Shown: piece by piece, positions 45,367 to 56,291 of the stretch
Layout of the letters: every line of letters starts with the position of its first letter
Numbering within the stretch: the stretch's first letter is position 1
NCBI GenBank assembly: GCA_918026815.1
Contig: CAKJVC010000008.1
Location: 62,001 to 126,000 of the forward strand
DNA length: 64,000 nt
Source of the DNA: Chalara sp. BL73
Lineage: Eukaryota; Ascomycota; Leotiomycetes; Helotiales
Direction of reading: 5' to 3'
Notes under the pieces: generated by a model
Seen by the model: only the letters and a program-made list of their open reading frames with translations
Told to the model about the DNA's origin: nothing
Database searches by the model: none
Made by a program: the position numbers and the translations under genes

Positions 45367-46973
45367 TTAACACCTTATCCTAGAATTCCCTTCCCACAAC
45401 TCATCTTGTCTTTGGCCGGCAACTAATGCCAACCGGCCACCAGTCCTCATGAAAACCTTGATCTCCCCAACTACCTTGTCACTTGCATCACCGACCCAGC
45501 TCGTCCTCCTCCTCCAATGCGCATCTAGTGCCAAACTGCCCACCACATTACCCCCAATAGACGTTCCTATTACCAAGCTCTTGATATCGCGAAAGCCACA
45601 CCTCGGTAAATCTGTCCAGAAATTGCTGATGAGAGTAGCAGTAAGAAAGACGAGAGGAACGAGGAGATTGAGGGCGGTAATGGAGTAAATGTAGGCCTCG
45701 TGTCCGATGACAAAGGGGCGCTTCAAACCGATTGCCGGAACGTTAAGGGTATCGTTTGCAATCATTAATTGGGCTGAAGCAAATGCGCAAAGGTAGGAGT
45801 CGACCATTGGTTGAAAGCTTTCTGCGATGCCATGCATCGTTTTCTCTTCTTCGGACTCGGGCGTCTGTTGTGATAACGTTCTTGATGTTACCAAGTAGTG
45901 CGTTGCCATATGCTGAGGTCCAGAGACTGGTATAAATGAGGGACGTGATGGGCAAGAGGTTGCAGAGTTGGATGGGGTGAGCCCCGTCTCATCAACGCCT
46001 GATACGTCGGAATCCCTGGCCTGCACTGCCATTTGGAAGATTACCTCCTGTAAGGTATGTATCTGGATATTGCAGCTTGATTCTAGCAGCCTGGGCGAGT
46101 TTTCGGTCCCCATGTAGAACTTCGGTTGTATTCGCAATGCACTTTTGCCTTGTATCCATTCTCTTCGTAGTCGTAGCTTTGGGTATTTGGGTAGTGAACC
46201 ACAAGACCTGCCTTTGCTCCTACACCATAAGATCGTCCATGATACAAGTATCCCGACTTGCCATTCTTTGAGAATGCTAGAGGAGTGCCATCCCTCGCCG
46301 AGGCTGAGCCAGCTTGGACAATAGTTAGACCTTGTATGTCTCGGACAGGGCTGTAAGAGAATGTTCCAAAGTCGTTCTGGATAGGAAATGAAGCGCTATT
46401 CCATGCTTGATAGCGCCCAATGATCTGCTGATGCATCGGAGTACTGTGGGACATTGACCGATAAAGTTGTCTGTATAGTTCACGACGGGAGTCAATGCAC
46501 CAGCCCACACTACGCAAGAAGCAAGGGTCAATGAATAGAAGAGCATCAGTATTCCAAATGACCCTTCCCGGGTGAACAGTCAACTCCTACGGAGCATAGT
46601 GCGTCCCAAAATCCCAGGCGGTCGAGTGGAGCACCCTGCTGCCTAAGAATAAGCCTTGCCGAGCAATTGATTGCGGTGCATAGAGCGTACATGTGGATTG
46701 CACCTAGGAATGCGGCTAAGACTTGTACTGCGATCTGAGTGCTTGCTCTATTGTTGACCACAGTATTGTAGAAGCCATCAGATATGGCATAGTGCTTCCT
46801 CACAGCAGCAGTTAGGAGAATGTAACAATAGTGGAAAGTAGAAAGCCTGGAACTGCTAAATATTTTGGCCAAAACGGTTTGTAGATGATTGGAGGATGCT
46901 TTGGGTGGCTTGAACGATGAATTGACTCAACACTGCGAACCTCTATAGCGACAACTTTTACACTAGGAGCCAT
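45367..46973 (-). pseudogene. Broken multi-pass membrane protein gene (fungal-specific family)
   Basis: Conserved-looking segments follow one another without gaps but in different frames: MAPSVKVVAIEVRS...FWPKYLAVPGF from ATG 46973; then TAAVRKHYAISDGFYN and FLGAIHMYALCTAINCSARL; then WAGALTPVVNYTDN; then TLSVNVPQYSDASADHW; then FGTFSYSPVRDIQGL and YHGRSYGVGAKAGLVVHY; then a C-terminal part (VDSYLCAFASAQLMIAND...YIYSITALNLLVPLVFL...LVIGTSIGG) to the stop at 45367. The pattern of N-terminal membrane segments, a large extracytoplasmic GxFxYxPxRDxQG domain and a C-terminal membrane segment is one I know from uncharacterised Pezizomycotina membrane proteins. At least four frame changes, mostly without room for introns, suggest accumulated indels. 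Confidence 0.6.
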
Positions 46974-48905
46974 TTGAAGGGGAAAGTTGTTTAGTAGTTT
47001 TGCTGCAATGTCTTCCTCGAGCTAAGGCAGCCTCTTTAACTACATATTCGCTCTAACTAGCATCGAATAAACTTAGATCTCCGCTGAAGCGACCTCAAAA
47101 TATGTACCTATGCAGCGAGGCTAGATTCAGATGTACTTTCTTGCAGACCAGGACGTCGCCATTGGTGTGTCTCGGATCCTTTCTTGGCAAAACTTCAAAA
47201 GGCTTGATGTTGTCCCGGTCGAATGCAACCACAACTCTGCGGCTGGGCTAGCAACATACTTCGCCGCAATTTTCATCCCTACTTTTCCATAAGGCAAGCT
47301 AGAATACAGAAACCCTTGATGGGAAAAGACAATGCTTGGTTTGAAACTTATTCTCCCTACCAATGGTACTGATCATTGTCTGAGAAGGAGGCGTGGATTG
47401 CTACTTGACTAAAATTGGGCCAAATACATATGCAAACTGGTGAAATTAAGCAAAGGACCTTGATAGCTTCATGTGGGTGACCCCCAACATGAAATGGAAT
47501 TATACTATCTTGCTCTTAAGGCTGAAGGAGCTTGTATAAAATGATGCGGTGATACAGCGAGGTTGTCTGAAGTTGGGAGGTCACTCTATATACCTGAGCA
47601 GCTTGCCCTTGCTGGAACAATATTTCCACATCAATAATGTAAAGTAGAATTAGTTGCGCTTCTGCCTGCAAAGGGCTTCGAGTTCAAAGCCTCCACATTA
47701 ATATATTTGGTAATCTTTTTCCATTTGAAAGCTCTCACTTGGTTGCATCTAGATTAGTGAACCAATAGCGAGGGTATTTATTCATGAGGTAGCCGTGCTG
47801 CGATGGCTCGATTCAATGAACATCAGAGCTTCCCGAGGCTCAACATCCCATGCTTAACTGCCTTTACATATCGATAGGCGTCGGTAAGCTTAGCTGATAT
47901 TCTAACTTCAGGGGTTGCTAATCTAGTGAAGTCTGCACATTTCCAGCCTCGCATTCAATCTAACATGTTCTAAACACGTAGAACCCGAACCTGAGTCGAT
48001 CGTAAATAGCTTCTATCCCCAAATAAACTAGAATTCTGCATTCCTATGATCTCTTGAGCCGAGCTCTGTTTTATGTCCTTTGGCGTTCTTAGCTCATGGC
48101 TCAATGGAGGATTCATAGTAGAGGCTCTACCCGAGCCATGAGTTCATGTTCGACGTGTTTCGCCGCCTCTCATGGCGTTCTCTAAGGACCAATTGTTAGC
48201 AGACATAGTGAACTGTTTCAGTTAGATATGGTCTAACAATGTTCGACCCCACGCAGTTAGCGTTGTTAAGCTGTGATTGTATTCATAGAACACTCCCTCG
48301 TTGTAGGGAGGTTAAATTTAGAAGATTAATATTGAGATTCTGCCTCACTGCCTTCCCCATATAATTTCTGGTCAGAGATGCCTAGAAGGGCGCATTTCAC
48401 CTATAGACTAGTAATCTACAAGATAGATGAAAATATATAGTGACCATCTGCATTTGATGCTACAAAAGTGTTGTTATGGATACCCTCGTGGATAAGCTTG
48501 GATCGACTTAGGGAATTCACATGCGGCACATGGATCTCGCTAAATTTCAGGGGCTGGTGGTGCCAACTCGTCTTTTTTGGATCATTGCTTAATTTGACCA
48601 CACCGGAAGGGAGCAAACTGTACTTGAACCCAGCGTACGGCCTGTAATCAACCGTGTATCCAAAAACACACTCAATATCTTGTAAATAGCCTTGACTCCT
48701 ATCTAAATTCTACCAGCCATATAGCTCAGTCAAAAGCGGGGTCGATTACCAAGAACAGCCTCGGCCGGCTGCACAGACCATTTCTGAAGATCAAGCATAT
48801 GCATATTGTCCAACGCAACCCTTCGCACTGAGTCTGACTACAGACTTTATTTATACCTACACAAGTAGTTTCAACCATCCATATCACTCACCAATAACAC
48901 AAAAA
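46974..48905. other. Gene-poor 1.9 kb stretch
   Basis: AT-rich, with only short ORFs on both strands (for example minus 47363-47127 and 48616-48416). No recognisable exon, RNA gene, inverted repeat or transposon end was seen. Confidence 0.45.
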
Positions 48906-49371
48906 ATGTCTACATCAACCCTCCTAAACCTGGCTGGTGGCATCTTCCTCCTACTTCCCGTCGGTCATACCCAGATGTACTTCCAACGCTTAAGGGCCGG
49001 TCTGAACGCCGCTGCCCTGCCCGGATACGCAGGCAGTGTCAGTTGGACCCAAGCCAACGGCTACTTCATCACCACAGGTACGTCTATCTCTCCCTAAAAC
49101 CACCCGTTTGGCCAGTCCTCCGTGTCAAATTTGCTTCGCTCCGAATATGTGAGAACCCGGAAATGCTGAGTAAAATATAGCATTGCTATGCTTCAAATGG
49201 GCTCAGCAAGGCGGCGTTCCAACAGGAATCGAGAGATGGATCTTCGCGACGCTGTTGGCGACACAGTTGCTCACTGGTGCGGCGTATCTTAGGAAAGGCG
49301 TTGCGGCGCCACCGCTTGGTTATGGGATTGGTAGTGCGTTGATGATCGGGGGATATTTGAAAGGGATTTAG
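48906..49371 (+). CDS. Small multi-pass membrane protein, unknown function
   Basis: Two exons (48906-49077, 49181-49371) give 120 residues. There are about three to four hydrophobic segments (LLNLAGGIFLLLPVGHT, an Ala/Gly-rich stretch after AALPGYAG, WIFATLLATQLLTGAAYL and GYGIGSALMIGGYL). The intron has a good GTACGT donor and TAG acceptor and joins in frame. I do not recognise the family; the compact size suggests a conserved fungal membrane protein of unknown role. Confidence 0.7.
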
Positions 49372-49559
49372 GAAGGAAATCTGGATTTCAATGTTCACTT
49401 CGTAATAAGTGTTATTTTTTATTAATGAGAAGCACGTGATGCTGGCGCCTTTTGCGTGACATCATTTATAAGCATGATTCAAAGCGCATGCCTTTCAGCT
49501 GTGATATTTGCACTCAAGTGTGAGGTTTTTAAAAAACCCCCTTTAAGCTTTTACGAAAT

Positions 49560-50945
49560 ATGTTTCAGAAAGTCAGAATACTCGTGCTTGGCACCACAGG
49601 ATACATGTCAGGAGACTAAGTAGCGATTTGGTGTTCGAAGGACTATTCGCTGACTAGCAGATAGCGGTGGCTCTACACTTTCGGGGCTACTGGAAGCCAA
49701 TAATGATACATATATCTTATCTGCGCTCGTCCGTAAACCAGAGCAAGCTGCGAAACTAGAAGAAGTTGGAGTTACAGGCATTCTATTCAAGGATCTAGAT
49801 GATTCTGAAGCAATTACGAACGCCGCTAAAGAACATGACAGTCGGTTGATTGCTCCTCTATCGTGAGTCTAATCAAGCTGATGAGGTCAGTTATAATTGG
49901 CGCGGCATCTGCTCGCCACCAGGGCAGCGTAAAAGCTATTCTTGAAGGGCTTGGGCAGCGGAAGGTAAGCCCGCTCGGCAATGTGCATTACATCCATGTA
50001 AGACCAACATCCTTGGATTGTTTAAAAATATAGAATTAACGGAAACGAGACTTCTGGGGCGAGCATGCTTGGAGACTGGCCTGAGTCGGGTAGACGAGTG
50101 GATACATCAATTCACTCTGATATAGATGAAGATATCTATTTAGTCGAGAGACAATTCCCGAAGGACGAGCCTTGTAGCCCAGTACGCGACCTGAACCAGC
50201 TTGTTGTTGAGATAGGAGAGCAGAAGGGAGTGAGAACTTATATTGTGCCTCCCCCGCTAATTTGTGAGTTTGTGTGGGATCTCCATGCGGCGACCAGCTA
50301 TCACTTTGTGCTAATGACTGTTCAGTCGGTCGAGGAACTGGGCTATTCACCGAAGGCGTCGGTCAGGTGCACATGCTGACTGAACTGGCCCTGAAGGCAA
50401 AACAAGCAGTGATGGTAGGATCTGGATCTGGAGTCTGTCAGACCCTTTCCGCCACTTTTAACATCGACTAACTAACGGGTAGATTTGGAACCGCGTACAT
50501 ATCAAGGACCTGAGTAACCTATACCTGCTCCTTACCCAACGCATTCTTTCTCAAAAAGTGACACCGCATGGCAAGACCGGCTATTACTTCGCCGAGAACG
50601 GTTACCAAAGCTGGAAAAGCATTGCAACAGGGATTGGAAAGGTTGGGAAGGAGTTCGGTATTTTCGCGACCGATGCTGTTGGGAATGTTGAACTCCAGGA
50701 AGTGGCAGATCGATGGTATGGTGGCAATGTGAACAGCGCGGAAGGTGTTCTAGCTTCGAAGTAAGGCGACAGCTTATTCGATGATATCAAGATGAGAAAT
50801 GACTGCTAATATTTGAAGTGCGAGAATAAAAGCTGATAGGGCCCGCCATGTTTTGGGCTGGAGTCCAAATTGTGGTGATGACGTGTTTGAGAACGACATT
50901 CGAGAGGTTGTTACGGCGATGAGTAAGAAGCGGTCGTCGTCCTAG
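49560..50945 (+). CDS. NmrA-like NAD(P)-binding protein / atypical short-chain dehydrogenase
   Basis: Seven exons (49560-49606, 49665-49840, 49891-49997, 50050-50263, 50326-50432, 50483-50760, 50819-50945) join in frame to 351 residues. The N-terminal dinucleotide motif is GTTGYIGGSTLSGLL (split by intron 1), followed by ALVRKPEQAAKLEEVGV, the DIIIGAASARHQGSV strand, VHYIHTSGASMLGD, VPPPLIFGRGTGLF and WNRVHIKDLSNLYLLLL. These match the extended SDR/NmrA-like proteins common in filamentous fungi, some of which reduce small substrates and some of which sense redox state. No classical YxxxK triad is obvious, so catalysis is uncertain. Intron 5 uses a GTCTGT donor. Substrate unknown. Confidence 0.85.
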
Positions 50946-51389
50946 AGACTTCTCCTTATGAAAGAAGGCTCTAAAATTAGCCAGGTGGTGACAAAACTAA
51001 GTTCAAACTTAAGGACAAGATATTTATTTTAAAGTAATCTGCAATTTTTATAGGAGGACCAATAGTGCTCGTCGGTCATTTCATATTCCGAATTTGCCAT
51101 CATCCATAATGTCATTTGATTGTCCACTTCGACAATAGGAATTGGTGGAAGCCCAGCTTCCGCCAGTATAACAGCAACACTTTCCCATTACTTTAAGGAG
51201 CCTAAGTAAATGCTAATGCCCGGCACCCGCAAACTTCACAACAAGGTTTGAGAGGAAATCCTGGCAGCGTATGGCTCTGTTGAATACAGATACCCTATAT
51301 ATTTCTTCACAAGAACTAGGTATAAATTTGCTGGCTCCCAGAGTGACAAATAAGGCAACTTTTTATGTTACATAATGTACATATCATCT
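50946..51389. other. Intergenic between convergent genes
   Basis: About 440 nt, AT-rich. Nothing recognised. Confidence 0.5.
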
Positions 51390-52967
51390 CTATGACCGCT
51401 TCGCTTTAATCGCAACATCCAAACTTCCAATAAACCATGCCGTCACGAAGATTGACAAGAATCCCCCGAAAATGACTAGTGGTTTGCGCAGACCAGCTAA
51501 CAGTGGATAGTCGTATGTAACGATCAGTTCACGGTCACGGAAGTCATCAACAATGTTGATGGCGTTGAGTGTAAGCGTTGTGCGTCCTGTGGTGTCCATG
51601 AAAGTTTTGTGGAGTGAAACTGACGATGAAATTAGAGGGACAGTGGTGCTATATTGGACATTTCTACAACTTGTCAGTATCGGTATAGTGCAGGATCTCA
51701 AGATACTTACTCAGCTCCTTCTGGGAGAATAACACGGAGTTCGATGCGCTTATACTCAATGCCTTCGGCTTGCTTCGGCCCTTCAAGGAACGGAACATTG
51801 AGAACGTATCTGTCTCCACCGCTCACTTTGCGCAGAAACCTCTTGCTGTCCGCATCCCATCCTACACGGAACGGATAATTCCACCCACCGAATATAGGAT
51901 ATCTCGGCTTTAACTCTAGATTTGCTTCTCGCTTGTTGCTCCTGAAGCGAGATGTTGAAACGTTCCCGATAACATCTGTGAAGTATGGGGTTAGACTCCC
52001 AATTCTCAATGGGAACTTAAGATCTTTAACCGCAGTGGTGGATGGGTTGTAGTATTGTTGCTGCGCCCACTTCACTCTCGAAAATTGCTTGGTAAGATTT
52101 GCTGCACGATTGTGTAAGGTGTAACGTTCCTCGAAAGCAATGTTTCCTCCCCAATGGCTCACTTCAACATCCCTCTCCAACTTTGAAACGTGAATAAGAG
52201 GCTTGGTAAACTCGTACCGCACCCTGACTGGCTCTACAGCTCCGGCAGCAACCTCACCGAATGACCCATATGTAAACTTGCTTCCTTGCTTTTGAGGAGA
52301 CTCAGGCTTTCCTGGGATGATGGTGTATTCTGGAACATCGGTAGTTCCAAACTTAACATCTGTCTTCTGCTTTAATGTGATGTATGCGGAAGGGAAGTAC
52401 GCCGAGAACTCATACACAACATACTGCTTGCCATCTTGGTCAACCGTCGCTGGTAGAGGATTTAAGGCGGATAGGTATGTATATGTGATACTGATAGTTT
52501 GTTGGGCTTTAGGAGCAAGTGGCTTGGAAAGTTTAACACGGTAATATTGTGCATCGCTGGAGGCTAGTCAGTGTGTTGTCACTCAAAACGGAGCAGAATT
52601 GGTCTTGCCTGTCTGGGTCAAACTCAACTGCCTCCACCTTAAAGGGTGCCGAGTCCAGATCCTTCTTATCCCTCACCTCCAAGCCTCCAATTGTCTCCAT
52701 CTGCCTAGATGTGAAGGGTATGAAGTATTCATCTTGAGGGGTGCTCGCTGAATTCTCAATGACCACATTAACTGATGCTCTTGGTGCACTCTTCTCCAGA
52801 TTGATATTTTGCACTAAGTTAACATTCTTAAAATTCTGAGGAGGCTTGAAGTTTGCGGGTAGGATCAGTCGTGACTGGAAGAAAGGTTTCGTCAGATTTC
52901 CAGCATTCACACTTATTGCTGTTCCTGCAAAGGAGAGCACGGCAGCTGCAATCGCCGAAGCTTTCAT
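51390..52967 (-). CDS. OST1: Oligosaccharyltransferase subunit OST1 (ribophorin I)
   Basis: Three exons (52967-52609, 52556-51711, 51663-51390) give 492 residues. A cleavable signal peptide (MKASAIAAAVLSFAGTAISVNA) is followed by a long luminal domain (NLVQNINLEKSAPRASVNVV, YFIPFTSRQMETIGGLEVRDK, HWGGNIAFEERYTLHN, FGGWNYPFRVGW), then a C-terminal membrane segment (PLVIFGGFLSIFVTAWFIGS) and a short basic cytoplasmic tail (KAKRS). It belongs to the complex that transfers the Glc3Man9GlcNAc2 glycan to Asn-X-Ser/Thr in the ER. Intron 1 has a GC donor (AG|GCAAGA); the GT alternatives break the frame. Luminal N-glycosylation sites such as NLT are present. Confidence 0.93.
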
Positions 52968-53599
52968 TGTGAAAATTTAAAGAAGGCCAGCCTTGAAAAT
53001 GAAATTTCGAGAGCGGCGGAGTCTTCAATTGAACGAGGGTTTCGTGTATCACAGCTGTCAATTCCACTTTCTGGTCCCTTGCTGGAGCTTGCGAACTGGC
53101 CTTTGGAGGCGCGCTTACGAGTCCATTGTGCCAAGGCGCGTTTATTTAAGCTATCGCGGCTATTTCTTATCATGACGCGGCTAGAACTATCTAGGAGATA
53201 GAACGATAACATAACATCACATACTTTGAGGGCGACGTCATTTGCTGTCTGATCCTCAATCTCACCTACTATAAATCTGGAGAGCTATGCAGCCTGATAG
53301 GTATGAGCTGTATCAACTTCTGCTTTATAAACAAACAGATTGGTGAATGTAGCTTCCTACTAAGTGATTGGTTTGTGTGGCTGAATCAGGTTCCTGCATG
53401 GAGCTTACAATTGGTTGCCCCACGTCACAGATCAATAGTCAATCCCGAGCTTAAGCATACTTAAATCTCTACCTGAAGACCTCGCAAACTCCCATATCAA
53501 CCTTCATTCTAGCCTTCTATATACCTCCCTACGGTACTAACACTACATATTTACACCCATCAAATCATAAAGGAGAAGATTGACTGAAGTTCATTCAAG
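52968..53599. other. Shared promoter region of OST1 (-) and hexokinase (+)
   Basis: About 630 nt between two divergent start codons. Short ORFs on both strands are not supported. The hexokinase leader before 53600 is pyrimidine-rich with a clear AT-rich stretch upstream. Confidence 0.5.
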
Positions 53600-55992
53600 A
53601 TGGTCGGACTCGGTCCTGTAAGACTTTTGGCTTCCCCTCATGCTGGACTTTGAGCCGTTTCCGCCTCGACATTGTATTTTCCAACTTTCGAGGTGGAAAT
53701 ATCTTGACTCTATACCTGCTCTTGCTTTACATGTGTGTATTCAGTACTAACAGTACACATAGCGAAAGCCACCCTCCCGCAAAGGTACGAGCCTTCAAGG
53801 GCATAGTTTCTTCTTTCTCGTTGTGGTTTGACTTGTTTCTTTCATGCCATTCGAACGATTTTACTTGCGGAATATCGTCCCCGGCAAATATATAGCGCTT
53901 CGTTCTCTCAATCCCGTAAATTGAACCAACATGTAGCTAGCAGTGGTTCGATATTTTACAGCCCCAAGTGGAGCTTCTGGTCAACTCAAGTCTTCAGTCT
54001 CAAGCAGGTTACTCCTGTGATGCCAAATATTTTGCAATCTCCGGCATATCTCTATACACTTATTATTATCATGAATTTCAATTTGAACTCAATTAATTTT
54101 CGTCCCATGTTTCTCAATTCCCAACACTCGGTGTTGACTATACGTTGGTCTCGCAAGTTGTGAAGACTATCAGAGTCCGAGGAGATCGTGCTGTCTTGCT
54201 TCCTTGCTCTATTGTCCATTGGAACCTGCACCCCACGCGCGCAATTCAGCATGTACTGTTGTCAAATCATGAGACTACAAAAAGAAACTCTCACCGCTAT
54301 CACGTGGTGGAAGCTCGAGCCTTATTCGGTATCCTTGCCTGTGGCGCGCATCACTATTTACCAATGACTATTTCTGGGCGTTCGCTATGAAGCTTTATAC
54401 TAACGTTCTTTATAGGTTCTATGGCCGATGTGCCAAAGGATCTGTTGCAGGAGATCAACCGTTTGGAAGAATTGTTTACTGTTGATACTGCCAAGCTCAA
54501 GAGCATCACAGATCATTTTGTCTCTGAGCTCATCAAAGGTATTCTACCATCTTGGTTACGTTTAATCTGTGCTAAAGCATTCTAGGTCTGTCCGTTGAAG
54601 GAGGAAGTATTGTAAGTAAATCTAGACCAGGAATCTAAGCCGAGGCTTATCATTAACAGCCTATGAACCCAACATGGTGCATGTCATTCCCAACTGGATA
54701 TGAGACCGGCACCTTCCTTGCCCTTGACATGGGTGGAACCAATCTCCGTGTCTGTGAAATTACTTTGACCGACGAGAAATCTGAGTTCGACATCATTCAG
54801 TCCAAGTACCGTATGCCGGAAGAGCTCAAGACTGGTGAGGCCGACGAGCTCTGGGAGTACATTGCCGACTGTCTCCAACAGTTCATTGAAACTCACCATG
54901 CTGATGAGAAGATTGATTCAATGCCACTTGGTTTCACTTTCTCCTACCCGGCAACCCAAAACTATATCGATCATGGTATTCTTCAAACCTGGACAAAGGG
55001 ATTTGATATTGATGGTGTCGAGGGCGAGAATGTCGTTCCCATGTTCGAGGCTGCTCTTTCTAAGAGAGTGAGTATATTTGCTTTCCCTCCGATCAATACC
55101 TAACGATGGATAGGGAGTTCCCATAAAGTTAACTGCATTGATCAACGACACCACCGGAACTTTGATTGCCTCAGCCTACACCGATACCTCCATCAAGATT
55201 GGCTGTATCTTCGGCACAGGATGCAACGCAGCATACATGGAAGAATGTGGATCAATCCCCAAGCTCGCACATATGAACCTTCCACCCGATACTCCCATGG
55301 CTATCAACTGCGAATGGGGTGCCTTCGATAACGAGCACAAAGTCCTTCCGCGCACGCCGTACGATATCATTGTCGACAAGGAGTCCCCACGTCCCGGCCA
55401 ACAAGCATTCGAGAAGATGATTGCCGGTCTCTATCTTGGCGAGATCTTCCGCCTCGTCCTTGTCGACCTCCACGACAACAAAGACGTCCATATTTTCGAG
55501 GGCCAGAATATCGACAAGCTCCGCAAGGCATACACCCTAGATTCATCCTTCCTCTCTCAAATCGAGGAGGATCCATTTGAGAATTTGTCAGACACCAAAT
55601 TCCTCTTCCAGAACAAGCTCTCCATCGACGCCAATCACCCTGAGCTCGAGCTCATCCGGCGTCTCGCCGAGCTGATCGGTACTCGTGCCGCTCGTCTGTC
55701 CGCCTGTGGCGTCGCCGCCATCGCCAAGAAGAAGGATTATAAGACCTGCCACGTTGGTGCCGACGGCTCCGTCTTCAACAAGTATCCTCATTTCAAGGCC
55801 CGCGGCGCCGCTGCCCTTTCCGAGATCTTGGATTGGCCCGCTAAGAAGAGCAAGAAAGCTGAAGACCCCATCGAGATCCTAGCCGCTGAGGATGGATCTG
55901 GCGTTGGTGCTGCGCTTATTGCGGCTTTGACGCTGAAGAGAGTCAAGGACGGCAATCTCGCGGGTATTGAACATCCTGAGAATTATCAATAG
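53600..55992 (+). CDS. Hexokinase
   Basis: Six exons (53600-53617, 53763-53784, 54416-54538, 54586-54611, 54660-55067, 55114-55992) give 491 residues. The assembled N-terminus MVGLGPRKPPSRKGSMADV matches the yeast Hxk2 leader whose RKGSM segment is phosphorylated and mediates nuclear signalling. The enzyme core has LALDMGGTNLRVC (phosphate loop), SMPLGFTFSYPATQ, INDTTGTLIASAY with the catalytic Asp, GTGCNAAYMEE, and ADGSVFNKYPHF near the C-terminus. It phosphorylates glucose and fructose with ATP and in fungi often also signals carbon repression. Exons 2 and 4 are only 22 and 26 nt, and intron 2 is 631 nt long, most unusual in this window. Confidence 0.95.
53785..54415 (+). other. Unusually long 631-nt intron of the hexokinase gene
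   Basis: It lies between the 22-nt microexon and the exon starting GTTCTATGGCC. It begins GTACGA and ends ATAG, with a TACTAAC branch site about 15 nt before the acceptor. Short ORFs inside are not supported. Typical introns here are 45-80 nt, so the length may host a regulatory element, an alternative promoter for a shorter protein starting at the MADVPKD methionine, or a small RNA. Confidence 0.7.
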
Positions 55993-56291
55993 ATCCTTGG
56001 AAGATGTATATGAGAGAAGTCGCCTTGATCTTTATTGCTCATGAGAACACTGGCTGATGCCTTTGGCTTTTGCGATGTTTTCGAAAATGGCAGATGTTTC
56101 ACGGGACAAGATAGCTTAGCTCTTAATACAGAGTGAACTCACACACTAGAAATGATCTCTATTCATGATCTCGTTAAATGCAAGGGTATCGTAACTTTTC
56201 TGCCTCCCATTTCCTCGGAAATCCCCTTTCTATGTTTGGGGCATCGAATGTAATTCATTTTCAATACTTCGTAGGTCCACTGCGCATCCCG
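55993..56291. other. Short intergenic region between convergent genes
   Basis: About 300 nt containing the 3' ends of hexokinase and RMT2. Nothing else seen. Confidence 0.5.

Noticed and set aside
47127..47363. Minus ORF of 78 codons in the gene-poor stretch
   Set aside because: No recognisable motif, no flanking exons, and a length expected by chance in this region.
48240..48260. GTTCGACC-like sequence as a tRNA B box
   Set aside because: No matching A box or cloverleaf stems could be traced around it.
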